A DNA stretch of 23,299 nt from Triparma columacea (Eukaryota > Sar > Bolidophyceae > Parmales > Triparmaceae): contig BRYA01000709.1 of NCBI GenBank assembly GCA_030267965.1, positions 1 to 23,299 of the forward strand, read 5' to 3'. Shown one piece after another: positions 8,828 through 17,945 of the stretch (its first letter is position 1; every line of letters starts with the position of its first letter). Below the pieces are notes generated by a model. The model did no database searches. It was given only the letters and a program-made list of their open reading frames with translations, and was not told the origin of the DNA. The position numbers and the translations under genes are program-made.

Positions 8828-10396
8828 ATGAGCTGTGAAGGACGAATTGCTATCGTTACAGGCTCATCCAGCGGTATTGGACAGGCAATTGCTACAACTC
8901 TAGCACTACAAGGATGTTCTGTTGCACTTGCTGCTAGGAGGATTGAGGGTAAGGATAAATACACTAATATATAACACCTCCACACACACTCTTCCGAGAT
9001 ACCACTGAGATTGGAGCCTGTAGACAACAAAACAGACTCCCGTAGACACCATAACACCTACTATACCCCGGTTGTGTTGTTGAAGAAGTATTCGTGCCCA
9101 GTTGTTTCCTCTTGCACGAATCTCTCCCACTCATCCGCCTTTGGACGCCAAGCCTGAGCAAGCATGATCCGGGATTTTGTGCTCCCTGTTCCCGACTTCT
9201 TCAACACCGGGTTTGAGCTCACAAAGGAGCTTTTCCTACCTTCCTCCTCTCCCTCCATGTTCGAAAGCTCCACACCGGCGTCACTCGCTTCTGATACCGA
9301 CTTGCTCACTGGCGCTGAAGTGGCCTCTGCCTCTGATGCTGACTTGCCCCGAGACGAGCTCGACTTGCCCCAGACGTCACAATTACACCAACAACAACCA
9401 TAACCCTCTTCAACACACTAACACCCTCCAAACTCACCCAAATACCCACATTCATCCCCCAAACCTCCCCACACAGTCCTCGAAAAGCTCAAGTCAGATT
9501 TAGTAGCCAAAGGTGTCTCCTCCTCAAAGATAATCTGCTGCAAGACCGACGTAGCCGTCCGTCAGTCCGTCCTCGATCTAGTATCCCTCACCGAGTCTTC
9601 CCTAGGTCCTATCGACATCTTAGTAAACTGCGCAGGAGTAATGTATTTCACCCTAATGAAGAACTGCAACATGGACGAATGGGACCGCACCATAGACACC
9701 AACATAAAGGGTGTAACCAACGGTTTCGGCGCCGTCTTACCCCTCTTCCTCTCCCGCTCAAACGGTCATATAATAACAATATCCTCAGATGCTGGTCGTC
9801 GTGTTTTCCCCTCCCTAGCTGTATACTGTGCGTCTAAAACCTTCGTCGAAGTCCTCTCAGAAGGTACTCGTCGTGAGGTTGTAGGTACGGGTGTTAAGAT
9901 TACTACTATACAACCTGGAGACGTTGGGGGTACGGAGGTAAGAAAGGGGGGGGGGGGAGGGGGAAAGGGGGGGGGAAAGGAGAGGAACAAAAACAGAACG
10001 AGGATTTAGGGGAGGGCGAACAAGGAGCAAGCAAAAGAGAGGGTGAAGAGTTAAGGGGAGGGNNNNNNNNNNNNNNNNNNNNNNNNNNNNNNNNNNNNNN
10101 NNNNNNNNNNNNNNNNNNNNNNNNNTTATGTATGGTAGGAGAAGATTATACTAAACGCTTCGCCCCGCCCTTACGCTCGTCCCGCTGCCCCCCCCCCCTA
10201 GTTGATAATGAAAAACTCCGACACTGAGGCCGCCTCAAAGATGGGTGTTACAATCGGCGCTCCCGTAGGCGAGGGCTTCAACAGGAACCAGCTACTCGAC
10301 ACACAGGACGTAGCAGACGCAGTGCTGTACGCGGTAACGGCACCAAAACATGTTGCGGTTAACGAGATACTGATTGAACCGAGAGATCAGGAGTGA
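8828..10396 (+). CDS. Classical short-chain dehydrogenase/reductase (SDR)
   Basis: Three exons (8828-8948, 9477-9937, 10202-10396) give a 258-residue protein, the normal SDR length; an in-frame TAA just precedes the ATG. The first junction is phase 1 (split Val codon), the second phase 0. The nucleotide-binding glycine motif Thr-Gly-Ser-Ser-Ser-Gly-Ile-Gly is at residues 11-18, Asn-Cys-Ala-Gly at 91-94 and Asn116 in Asn-Ile-Lys-Gly. Ser144 and the Tyr157-x3-Lys161 active-site pair are all present, so the enzyme should be active. The tail Val-Asn-Glu-Ile-Leu-Ile-Glu-Pro resembles the YdfG / serine 3-dehydrogenase-like subgroup of NADP-dependent SDRs; the true substrate is unknown. Intron 1 is unusually long (528 nt) and intron 2 contains an assembly gap, but both splice sites around the gap are visible. 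Confidence 0.88.
9061..9309 (-). pseudogene. WW-domain-like gene fragment antisense within SDR intron 1
   Basis: This minus-strand frame, open back to about 9400, codes a Ser/Glu-rich stretch. Then comes a run beginning Glu-Trp-Glu-Arg-Phe-Val-Gln-Glu-Glu and continuing Thr-Gly-His-Glu-Tyr-Phe-Phe-Asn-Asn-Thr-Thr-Gly. This fits the first Trp, the aromatic strand and the Asn/Thr positions of a WW domain. The frame stops (TAG) right where the second Trp should follow. A GT at the break and later AG sites could allow splicing, but no continuation is convincing. No ATG opens the frame; the first internal Met is mid-ORF. It is probably a captured or decayed fragment, or an exon of a nested gene. 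Confidence 0.35.
10063..10125. other. Assembly gap (63 N)
   Basis: The run of N lies in SDR intron 2, just after very G-rich sequence (about 9944-9976). The homopolymers probably caused the break, and the real length is unknown. Confidence 0.95.
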
Positions 10397-10666
10397 GGGG
10401 GAAAGGGATGTTGGGGAGTAGAATGAACAGAAAGAAGGCGGTTACGAGAATTAGTGAAAGCGTCGTTAGTGTTACTGACCTCAAAAATACCCTTCAATTT
10501 TTATTCACTTGTTCCTTTTGACGGAGCGCTGTGGTTTGGTCTTAAAGTCACGAGCATGGCTCCCTTGTCATGAACGACGGTTGTCGTGCTGATGGTAAGG
10601 TAATTTTTTAACGACAACAATTGGACGCTAATTTATGAATATATACACAATAAGCACACGCTATTC

Positions 10667-13600
10667 CTACACCCCCGCCCCACTCACACACAGGAACGCC
10701 CCGACTCCCCCCGTACTTTCCTCCCTCGGGCATACCTCGCAATCCTCTCTTCCATGTCCGCTCGTTTTCCCCTTCTCGCAATCTTCGCATCTACCATTCC
10801 CTGTCCCTCCCGCGTACCTCCCAGGTTCGCACGGTATACACTGCTTACCTCCCGCCCCCTCTCCCCCCTTTGAGTACGTCCCCGGTGGGCACGGTTCCTC
10901 AACCCCGTTCCTGCAGTTGTGTCCCACCGGGCACGCCACGCAGCTCCCCCCCTCCTCTACTTTCCCCTCGCTCGCGCAAGGGAGGGTGAGACCGTTTGCG
11001 CAAACCCAGCCGGCGGGGCAAGGGTGGCAGTCCTTGTCGCCGCCCCAGCTGTAGAAGCCGACGGGGCAGCTCTGGATCACATCTGACATGCACTTGAACC
11101 CGGCCGGGCAGCGGTAGCAGGTGGCGTGATCCACACGGCAAGAGGGCTGGGGGGAACATGTTCGGCAGTTTGGTGTGTCTAGGTTCATGTAGAAACCATC
11201 TGTACAGGCACAGCTGAGATTGCGAGCGGAGGTATAATGGGTTAGCTTTTGAAGAATGACGACTGTGCATCCAATCCAATGCAGTCACCCCTCCCCCCCT
11301 CCCCCTCCTCCCCCTCCTCCCCCACCTCCCCCACCTCCCCCACCTCCCCCACCTCCGCTCACCTCATTGGAGGATAATTATACAATCCTACTCCCGTCCA
11401 CTGCACCGTGGACCCAGCAACCCCCCCAAAACTTCGGACCTCAACCTTGGCCCTCTTTGCAACCTGGTTTGCATTTGGTTTGAAGACTCCTTCGATGTAC
11501 TGCCAGACCCCGTCCCCAACACCCCCTACGTCGAGGTCCACCACCAATACCTCCTCGAATGTCACTGCGTCGACAGACAGGAGCAGGGCAATGCTCGCTC
11601 CCCCCCCCCCAGCAGCCACCCCTGTGGCTTTCCCAAACCCCCTCAAGGTGAGAGGCATGAGGCCCTCGAACCACAACTCCGCCGTGGCGTTCAGAACGTC
11701 TGACCCCGTCCCGGACGCATCTTGCTCGTAAACATTAGAGTTGCTACCCAACGGTCCCATAACCCCGTCGATCCAGCTGTCCCCAGCCCCCCCACCTCCC
11801 CAACCCACCATTTCCTCGTCCTGGAAGAACCCCTGCAGGCTCCCCTCAAGGTGCTCAATCCCAGAGCTCGACGTCTTGTCCGTCGTGCAGTCTACGCAGC
11901 TCGCGTATCCCAGGTGCGAGTACGTGCCCGTCCCGCAGTTCTGGCACGCCGTCGCCCCCAAGTTCCCGCTGTATGTGTTCCTGTCGCAGAGTTCGCACTC
12001 GAACTTCTCCGCCATGACAGCGGTCGCCGTGTAACGGCCCCGCTCGCAGTCCCTGCACCCGAGGCCGGAGATCGGGATGGAGTACTTCCCCGCGGGGCAC
12101 GAGCTGCAGTCGGAGTACCCGGAGCTTCCCTCGTTCGCCGTGAACCTTCCGACGGGGCAGTTGATGCAGGTAGATTCAGAACTCGCAGAGGTGTCAACCG
12201 AGTACTTTCCGTACCCGCAAAGCGAGCAAGACGACATGCCGGGAGACTCCTGGTACCGGCCCGCTTGACACGCACCGCAGCTGGCCTGCCCCTGAGCGGA
12301 GGCAAAAGTACCTGGGAGGCAGTCTATGCATGTGGAACTGCTGGAAGCACCAACGCCTGAGCTAGCTTTTCCAAGCCCGCACTTCAAACAGATGGATTCC
12401 CCAGAGTTCTCTTGATACCTTCCAGTTCCACAATCTGTACAGCTCCCTGCTCCGTCGGAGGCAGCAATTTTGCCAGGGCTACAGTCAGTGCACTCAATAG
12501 AGCCCGCCACCGAGAAAGTCCCTTTCAAGCAGTTATCGCAGCTCGTCGCTTCGTCTGTGGCCGAAAACTGCACGGTGGCGAGGGATACGCAGGGGATGGG
12601 ATTGGATGAGATGAGTTTGTTTTGGTTTGGGTGGCGTTACATCAAAGGAGCGTCTGTTTGGGTTAAAACCCATCCAGCGGCTAATTTCGTTCGCTGCTGC
12701 CGCCGCCGCCGCCGCCGCTGCCGCCGCCACCACCACCGATGCTCTCACCTTCCCCGCAACACAGTTACTGCACATCGCCGCCCCGGTCCCTGAGAACGTC
12801 CCCGCAAGGCAGGACCCGCACTCCTCCGACTCAGGGTCCGAAAACTTGCCTCCCTCACAAGTGCTGCAATTATACCACCCCACCTTGCTGAACTGCCCCC
12901 CCGGGCAGGTCGCACACGTACTCTCGTCCGCTGCCCCCGTTGCGTCGCTACTTTTACCAGCCTCGCATTTGACGCAGTGGTTTGGGTCCCAAGCCCCGCT
13001 GCTCCCGTCTCCATATTCCCCCCTCCCGCAAAGATCACACGCGCTCGACTCATTCAAAGCTGCGAACTTCCCGCTATCGCAAGCCATGCAGGCGTAGTCA
13101 CCAGCCTCTGCGTACTTCCCCCTCACACAGGGTTCGCAAACAACGCGCGAGTTGTCGGAGCAGTAAACTGTGGCGAAGCCATCGTTGCACGCGACCGCAG
13201 TAAAGTTCGTGCTCCACACTTCGCCGTGAATTTGTCCGTTCTCGTCCTCTCCCCCAAAGTATAATATCTTACTTGCGTTTACTATGGCACTCTTGTGCCC
13301 CCTAACTTTAGACGACGAACCCAGGCCAGGCGCAATTTCTACCCAAAGCCCCATAAAAAGGTCATATTCCGCCTCCTTCTCCATGAAGAGGTTTGGCCAA
13401 TCCCCTGAACCCCCGTGCACGAGAATCCTCCCTCTCGAAAGTTCCCCCATTATGTGTCCAAACCTTGGAGTAGGCTGAAAGGTTCCGCTGGGGACTATTT
13501 CCTCCCACACGAAGTTGGTTGTTGCCCACGCGACCGAGTTCCCGTTCGCCGACGCAGCGATGCCATCTGGACAGAGCTTCCAAAGGTCTCCATAGATGTT

Positions 13601-14566
13601 TCCGGACAGCGAATCAATCCCGCCGAATATGTAGGTACAAAAGGACGCTGATGGAGACACCGCAGCGTGGGCAGATCTGACCAGCGAGGAGCGCGGACGA
13701 CAAGCACGAAGACATGCGAAAGGGTTTTGTTAGTTGTTTGATCATTTGCTCTTAGTCGCTTGGTTGTTTGGTCGCATGTCACCTACATTCCCTCCCCTCC
13801 CCCCCCCCCTCTCCCCTCACCTTGCACTCGGCCCAGTACCCAGACCACCCGGGTTACTCCACGTCGCCTCAGTGTCACTCCTTTTGATCACGAAGTCCGC
13901 GCAGTCGCCCCCCGCCCCGATCATCAAGGGATCGCAAGCCCCCACCCCCCCAGTGTCGGCAAGCTGCAACAAGTACACGGAGGATACCGCGGAACCCCCG
14001 GTTGTCGTACCGCCGAACACGACTAAAACCTGTGATGTGTCGGATGAGTGTATCGAGGTTGTAGTATGTCCGTAAACAGGAATCGGAACAACCGCATTCG
14101 ATGAGGTATCGTTAACCTGCCTCCAAGTAGAGTTCATGTTGACACCGCTTGCGAAACCCTCGTAGTCGAACCTCCACATTTCACTGCTATAATCCTGCAC
14201 GAAACCTCCGTATATGTACGCCCCCCCCTTCCATGCCCACGCCGAGTGCCCAAACCTCGCCTGGGGCCATCCTTTGAAGTTAACAGTGGGTGCAGATTGC
14301 ATGATTGTGCCCGTTTCTGAATTGTAAACGTGGACGCTTCTATCGTCGGAGACCTTGCTCCTGCCAACGGACGTGCTAATTCCGCCAAACAGGACAACGT
14401 TCGAGGCGTCAATGGCAGTAGCACTGTGAGAGTGACGGGTTATTGAGCTCCCTGTGATCCGCCACTGGTCTCCGGGGGCAAGAGGGTTCGTTTGCAGGAA
14501 ATCGATGCAGGAGGAACTGGAGGTCGTATGGAGGAGAAGGCACGAGAGAAGTACGTGCAAGAACAT
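10667..14566 (-). CDS. Secreted or surface kelch / GCC-type cysteine-rich repeat protein
   Basis: Four exons (14566-13821, 13676-12749, 12567-11363, 11213-10667) join in phases 2, 0 and 2 to give 1141 residues. The start is an ATG followed by a clear signal peptide (Leu/Val-rich, residues ~1-18). Residues ~25-410 form kelch repeats, with several Phe-Gly-Gly / Tyr-Gly-Gly turns and Pro-x-x-Arg-Phe-Gly-His motifs; one repeat is rebuilt exactly across the first splice. Residues ~410-790 are repeats of the Cys-x2-Cys-x2-Gly-x3-(Tyr/Phe) type found in ephrin-receptor-like GCC2/GCC3 modules. A Gly-rich, beta-sandwich-like segment follows (~790-958). Exon 4 is again Cys-rich. No transmembrane helix is seen and the last module looks cut short; a GTGAGT near 10690 could be a donor to an unseen exon. 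Extracellular adhesion or cell-wall roles are typical, but none is shown. Confidence 0.82.
11285..11356. repeat. C-rich microsatellite in kelch-gene intron 3
   Basis: The plus strand shows CTCCCC units changing into four or more copies of a 9-mer CACCTCCCC, ending beside the donor of the 149-nt intron. Purine-rich on the transcribed side. Confidence 0.85.
12695..12736. repeat. GCC/CAC trinucleotide repeat in kelch-gene intron 2
   Basis: An almost pure GCC run followed by CAC triplets lies in intron 12748-12568, next to the donor. If the intron were retained, the frame would read Val then poly-Ala. The intron is 181 nt, not a multiple of three, so retention would break the protein. Confidence 0.85.
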
Positions 14567-15165
14567 TATTAAGAAATACAGTGCGAGGGGGGAGAGGGGA
14601 GGGGTTTGACTGGTACGCTAAAGCGACAGTTTATACGCGAAAGAATTCCGGCTTACTACGGAAGTTGCAGCCCAAACAATAACGCACAATTTCCGCCGTC
14701 TGGGTTAAAATTAAAAGTCTTCTCAGCCCAAACTCAATTTTCCCAGTCCGAGCTGCCTTCGGCAAAATAAGAAAGGATTGAAGGTGAATTAGACGACACT
14801 TTAGGCATACCACATCTGTACCATGTAAATTCCACCTTTATGGCACCTTTCACCAATCCAACAACGTTCATGTAGAGGCAGGGGCCCCAAACCCTTCCTC
14901 CCAATTGGCTCCGGACGAATTTCTAAATGTGGTTGCTAATTTCTTGCCTTTAGACCATTCATTCATTGCGACATTCACATATTCGGAACGTACTATATCC
15001 ATCAGCTCTATTCGCCTCTCATTACATACCAATTCTTCCCCCATTCCCAACTCAAAACCCAAACGCTCCTGCCCGCTTGCCGAAAAATTTAAATTCCTGA
15101 TCTCCTCTCTGCCCCCTTTCTGAATTCTAACCCACTTCTCGCCCCTGCTGCCCCTCCCTTATAGG
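14567..15165. promoter_or_regulatory. Divergent intergenic region between the kelch gene and CCT8
   Basis: 599 bp without a convincing gene. A minus-strand frame at about 14868-15062 has protein-like composition but starts at TTG and has no visible partner exon, so I do not call it. CCCTTATAG directly before the CCT8 ATG looks like a 3' splice site, suggesting a 5'UTR intron. Confidence 0.4.
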
Positions 15166-17152
15166 ATGGCAAAATCAATGGCACTAAATTCGGCCGCGGG
15201 CCTGGCTGGTATGCTTAAGGCTGGCCACAAGCACATGGAGGGAGTCGACGGTGCTACTTTGCGCAACATTGAGGCCGCCAAGGGACTTGCGACCATCGTG
15301 AGGTCCTCCCTGGGCCCCAATGGGATGAACAAGCTGGTTATTAACCACCTCGAGAAGATCATTGTTACTAGTGACTGCGCCACCATTGTTAAGGAGGTGA
15401 GAGGGAAGGGAAGGGAAGGGGGGGATGGAGGAGTACTGACAAGTTTGGGGTATTTCGTTTGGGATATTACGCAAGGCAAGAGAAGCCCCTCCACTCCTCC
15501 CCCGTTCCGACGCTAATCCCAACCCCTTCCCCAACCCCAACCCCATCCCCATCCCCAACCCAAACCCCCTCCCTCCCCCTCCTCCCCCCCCCAAAGCTGG
15601 AGATCCAGCACCCCGCCGCCAAGATGCTCGAGCTCGCTGCTGAGATGCAGGAGCAGGAGTGCGGCGACGCCACGAACCTGACTGTCAGTTTTGCCGGGGA
15701 GCTGCTAAAATTGTGTGAGGACCTCCTACGCATGGGCCTTCACACCTCTGAGATTGTCATGGGCTACAAGAAGGCCTACGAGTTCCTCGAGAAGACCCTC
15801 CCCACCCTCGTCGTCGAGAACATGGAGGACACGAGGAACGAGGCCGAGCTGATCCGCATCTGCTCCCCCGTCCTCGCCGCCAAGCAGTACGGGTACGAGC
15901 ACATCCTGGCCCCTCTAGTCGCCAAGGCCTGCATGCAGACCATGAGGAAGGGAGGCCGCGCTAGCGTTACAACTGATAGCGTCCGTATCGCTAAGATCAT
16001 TGGGGGTAACATCAACCAGTCTGAGTGCATAGCGGGTATGGTCATCATGAGGGGAACCGAGGGGAGCATCCAGCACGCAAAGGGAAAGGTCGCAGTCTTT
16101 GCCTGCGGCGTAGAGGCCTCGGCCACCGAGGCTAAGGGTACGGTGCTGATGAAGAATGCTGACGACTTGATGAGCTACAACAAGAGCGAGGAAAAGAAGA
16201 TGGATGAGATTATCAAGGTGAGGAGGGAGGGTAGGCAGCGACGACAGTGAGGGCGAAAGTCGGCACTTTATACCTTCGGCACTTTATACCTTCGGCCTTG
16301 TCGCTTCGTGTGTCCCATAATTCTAACCCGTCAACGAAACGACTTTCGCGACTTGCTTTATTCTTCTCCTCGTCGCCTCAGTCCATCGCCGATGCCGGCA
16401 CCAAGATCCTCATCTCTGGGGGGACTGTCTCCGAGATGGCCATGCACTTCATCGAGCGCTACGGAATGATGTGCATCAAAATCACCTCCAAGTGGGACCT
16501 CCGCCGCATCTGCAGCGCCACCAACGCCAGCGCGCTTGTCCGTCTCGGCCCCCCCACTCCCGACGAGATGGGTTACTGCGAGTCTTGTGATGTGAGGGAG
16601 TTTGGAGTCAGGAAGCTCTGCGTGTTTGCCCAGAGCCCCGATGCCGGGCAGGGCTGCACCGTCTCCACCATCATCCTCCGCGCCTCCACTAGCTCCGTCC
16701 TCAACGACCTCGAGCGCGCCGTGGACGACGGAGTGAACTGCATTTCCACCCTCTGCCAGAACGGCAGCCTTCTCCCCGGAGGAGGGGCCACCGAGATCGA
16801 GCTCTCCCAGAGAATCAAGGCCTACGGCGACTCCTGCCCCGGGCTCGAACAGTACGCCATCCGCTCCTTCGCCAAGGCTCTCGAGTTTGTCCCTAGGACC
16901 CTTGCTGAGAACTCTGGCCAGGAGCCCACCGACATCCTCGCTGCCCTCCAGGCCGCTCACGCCAACGGAAAGTCCAACGTCGGGGTTGATATCGATGGGG
17001 GAGGCAACGGGACCAAGGAGATCGGACCCGAATGCCGTGACCTCTTCGCGGCCAAGGACTCGGCGTTCCGTCTGTCCGTTGATGCCACGCTTACCGTCCT
17101 TAGGGTCGACCAGATTATCATGAGCAAGCCAGCTGGAGGAGGAAAGCAGTAA
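15166..17152 (+). CDS. CCT8: T-complex protein 1 subunit theta (CCT8)
   Basis: Three exons (15166-15396, 15597-16217, 16382-17152), both junctions phase 0 with GTGAG donors, code 540 residues; animal CCT8 is near 548. It is one of eight subunits of the cytosolic CCT/TRiC ring that folds actin, tubulin and other proteins using ATP. Group II chaperonin signatures are present: Gly-Pro-Asn-Gly-Met-Asn-Lys (50-56), Thr-Ser-Asp-Cys-Ala-Thr-Ile (68-74), Gly-Asp-Ala-Thr-Asn (100-104) and Gly-Gly-Gly-Ala-Thr-Glu-Ile-Glu-Leu. The C-terminal Val-Leu-Arg-Val-Asp-Gln-Ile-Ile-Met-x-Lys-Pro-Ala-Gly-Gly and the Ala-Lys-Met after His-Pro-Ala are theta-like. The exon 1/2 junction falls within the conserved Glu-Leu-Glu...His-Pro-Ala-Ala-Lys segment and restores it exactly. 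TAA ends the gene. Confidence 0.95.
16261..16292. repeat. Exact 16-bp tandem duplication in CCT8 intron 2
   Basis: CGGCACTTTATACCTT occurs twice in direct succession and is followed by a third CGGC start. It lies near the middle of the 164-nt intron and looks like replication slippage. Confidence 0.9.
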
Positions 17153-17396
17153 GGAAGTGAAAGACGCTATGGATAAAGGATGGAGGCGGAGTAGGGGAAG
17201 GAAATAATATGAACAGGGGCGGAAAGCGAGAAGGAGAAACTGAGGAAGCAGAGCCACCACACCTATAGTGCGCTAGCAGATTCCAAGCTCGTTAAAACCT
17301 AAACCACAATGTAATGAGAAGAAACCTTCGAGTACGCTTCTAAACCCAACGTGAACCAAGTGCCCGATTTAATTTACAGTAGCAGGAGCCCAACTT

Positions 17397-17864
17397 CTAC
17401 TTGGGCCCCTCACCCCCCCAAACTACCTGAACCGACAGCGATCTCCCCCCCTCAAGCCAATGAATGAGTTCAAGAATGGCATTCAAAGCTCCAACGAGCC
17501 ACATCTTCTCCAAAGACTCAATGAATTGGGTGCCAATTCCCTCGGCGTCACACCAACCCAAGAGAGAGCCCTCAAAGAAGGTTTCCCCTTGATTCATGTC
17601 GCTCATACGCCTGACAGGGGTGGGATCCTTACTGTCTCCTTCCGTAGCATGGGCACCAGACCCCCTACAATCGCTCTCTGTAGCCACACTCAGGGGTGGG
17701 AAACTCTCCCTCGAGCTTGAAGAATTTTGCTTCTTAAATCCTGAATTAAAACTCAGAGATGGCGTAAGAACTTTCCTCGACCTGAGGGAAATGAATGAAG
17801 TGGGAGAATACTTCGAAGCGATACCTTTTCTAGCCACCGCCTTCTTCTTTCGCAGAAATACCAT
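17397..17864 (-). CDS. Hypothetical protein, 155 residues
   Basis: A single-exon frame begins at an ATG directly preceded in frame by TGA, and convergently faces the end of CCT8 with 244 bp between. The N-terminal third is very basic and Ser-rich (Lys-Lys-Lys, Arg-Lys, Ser-Ser-Ser-Ser). The C-terminal part has a possible amphipathic or hydrophobic helix containing Trp-Leu-Val-Gly-Ala-Leu-Asn-Ala-Ile-Leu-Glu-Leu. No known family is recognised. Its start lies 81 bp from the start of the divergent PH-NACHT gene. The basic head could be a targeting or nucleic-acid-binding region, which is speculation. Weaker overlapping frames exist on the other strand. Confidence 0.45.
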   Translation of the reverse strand: MVFLRKKKAVARKGIASKYSPTSFISLRSRKVLTPSLSFNSGFKKQNSSSSRESFPPLSVATESDCRGSGAHATEGDSKDPTPVRRMSDMNQGETFFEGSLLGWCDAEGIGTQFIESLEKMWLVGALNAILELIHWLEGGRSLSVQVVWGGEGPK

Positions 17865-17945
17865 GCCTCAACACTTTTCCTTGAAGAAATTGGAAGCTGC
17901 TGCAAGCCCAAGCGAGGCAATCGCCCAACCAGAATTAAGTGGACG

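Noticed and set aside
10560..10600. ACGAC-GGTT-GTCGT inverted repeat downstream of the SDR gene.
   Set aside because: A five-base stem only; no U-run or conserved RNA context, so chance is enough.
8753..10631. Identical 10-mer TGGACGCTAA at 8753-8762 and 10622-10631, flanking the SDR gene as a direct repeat.
   Set aside because: Too short to support an insertion or target duplication; the surrounding bases diverge and no terminal repeats or transposase are present.
12627..13097. Plus-strand frame of 156 residues with a poly-Ala tract.
   Set aside because: It is the shadow of the Cys-rich kelch gene; the poly-Ala comes from the intronic GCC microsatellite.
14868..15062. Minus-strand protein-like frame between the kelch gene and CCT8.
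   Set aside because: It starts at TTG, lacks a partner exon, and a comparable frame exists on the opposite strand.
15517..15596. CCCCAACCCC-type run in CCT8 intron 1 as an interstitial telomere.
   Set aside because: Irregular units; it fits an extended polypyrimidine tract before the acceptor.
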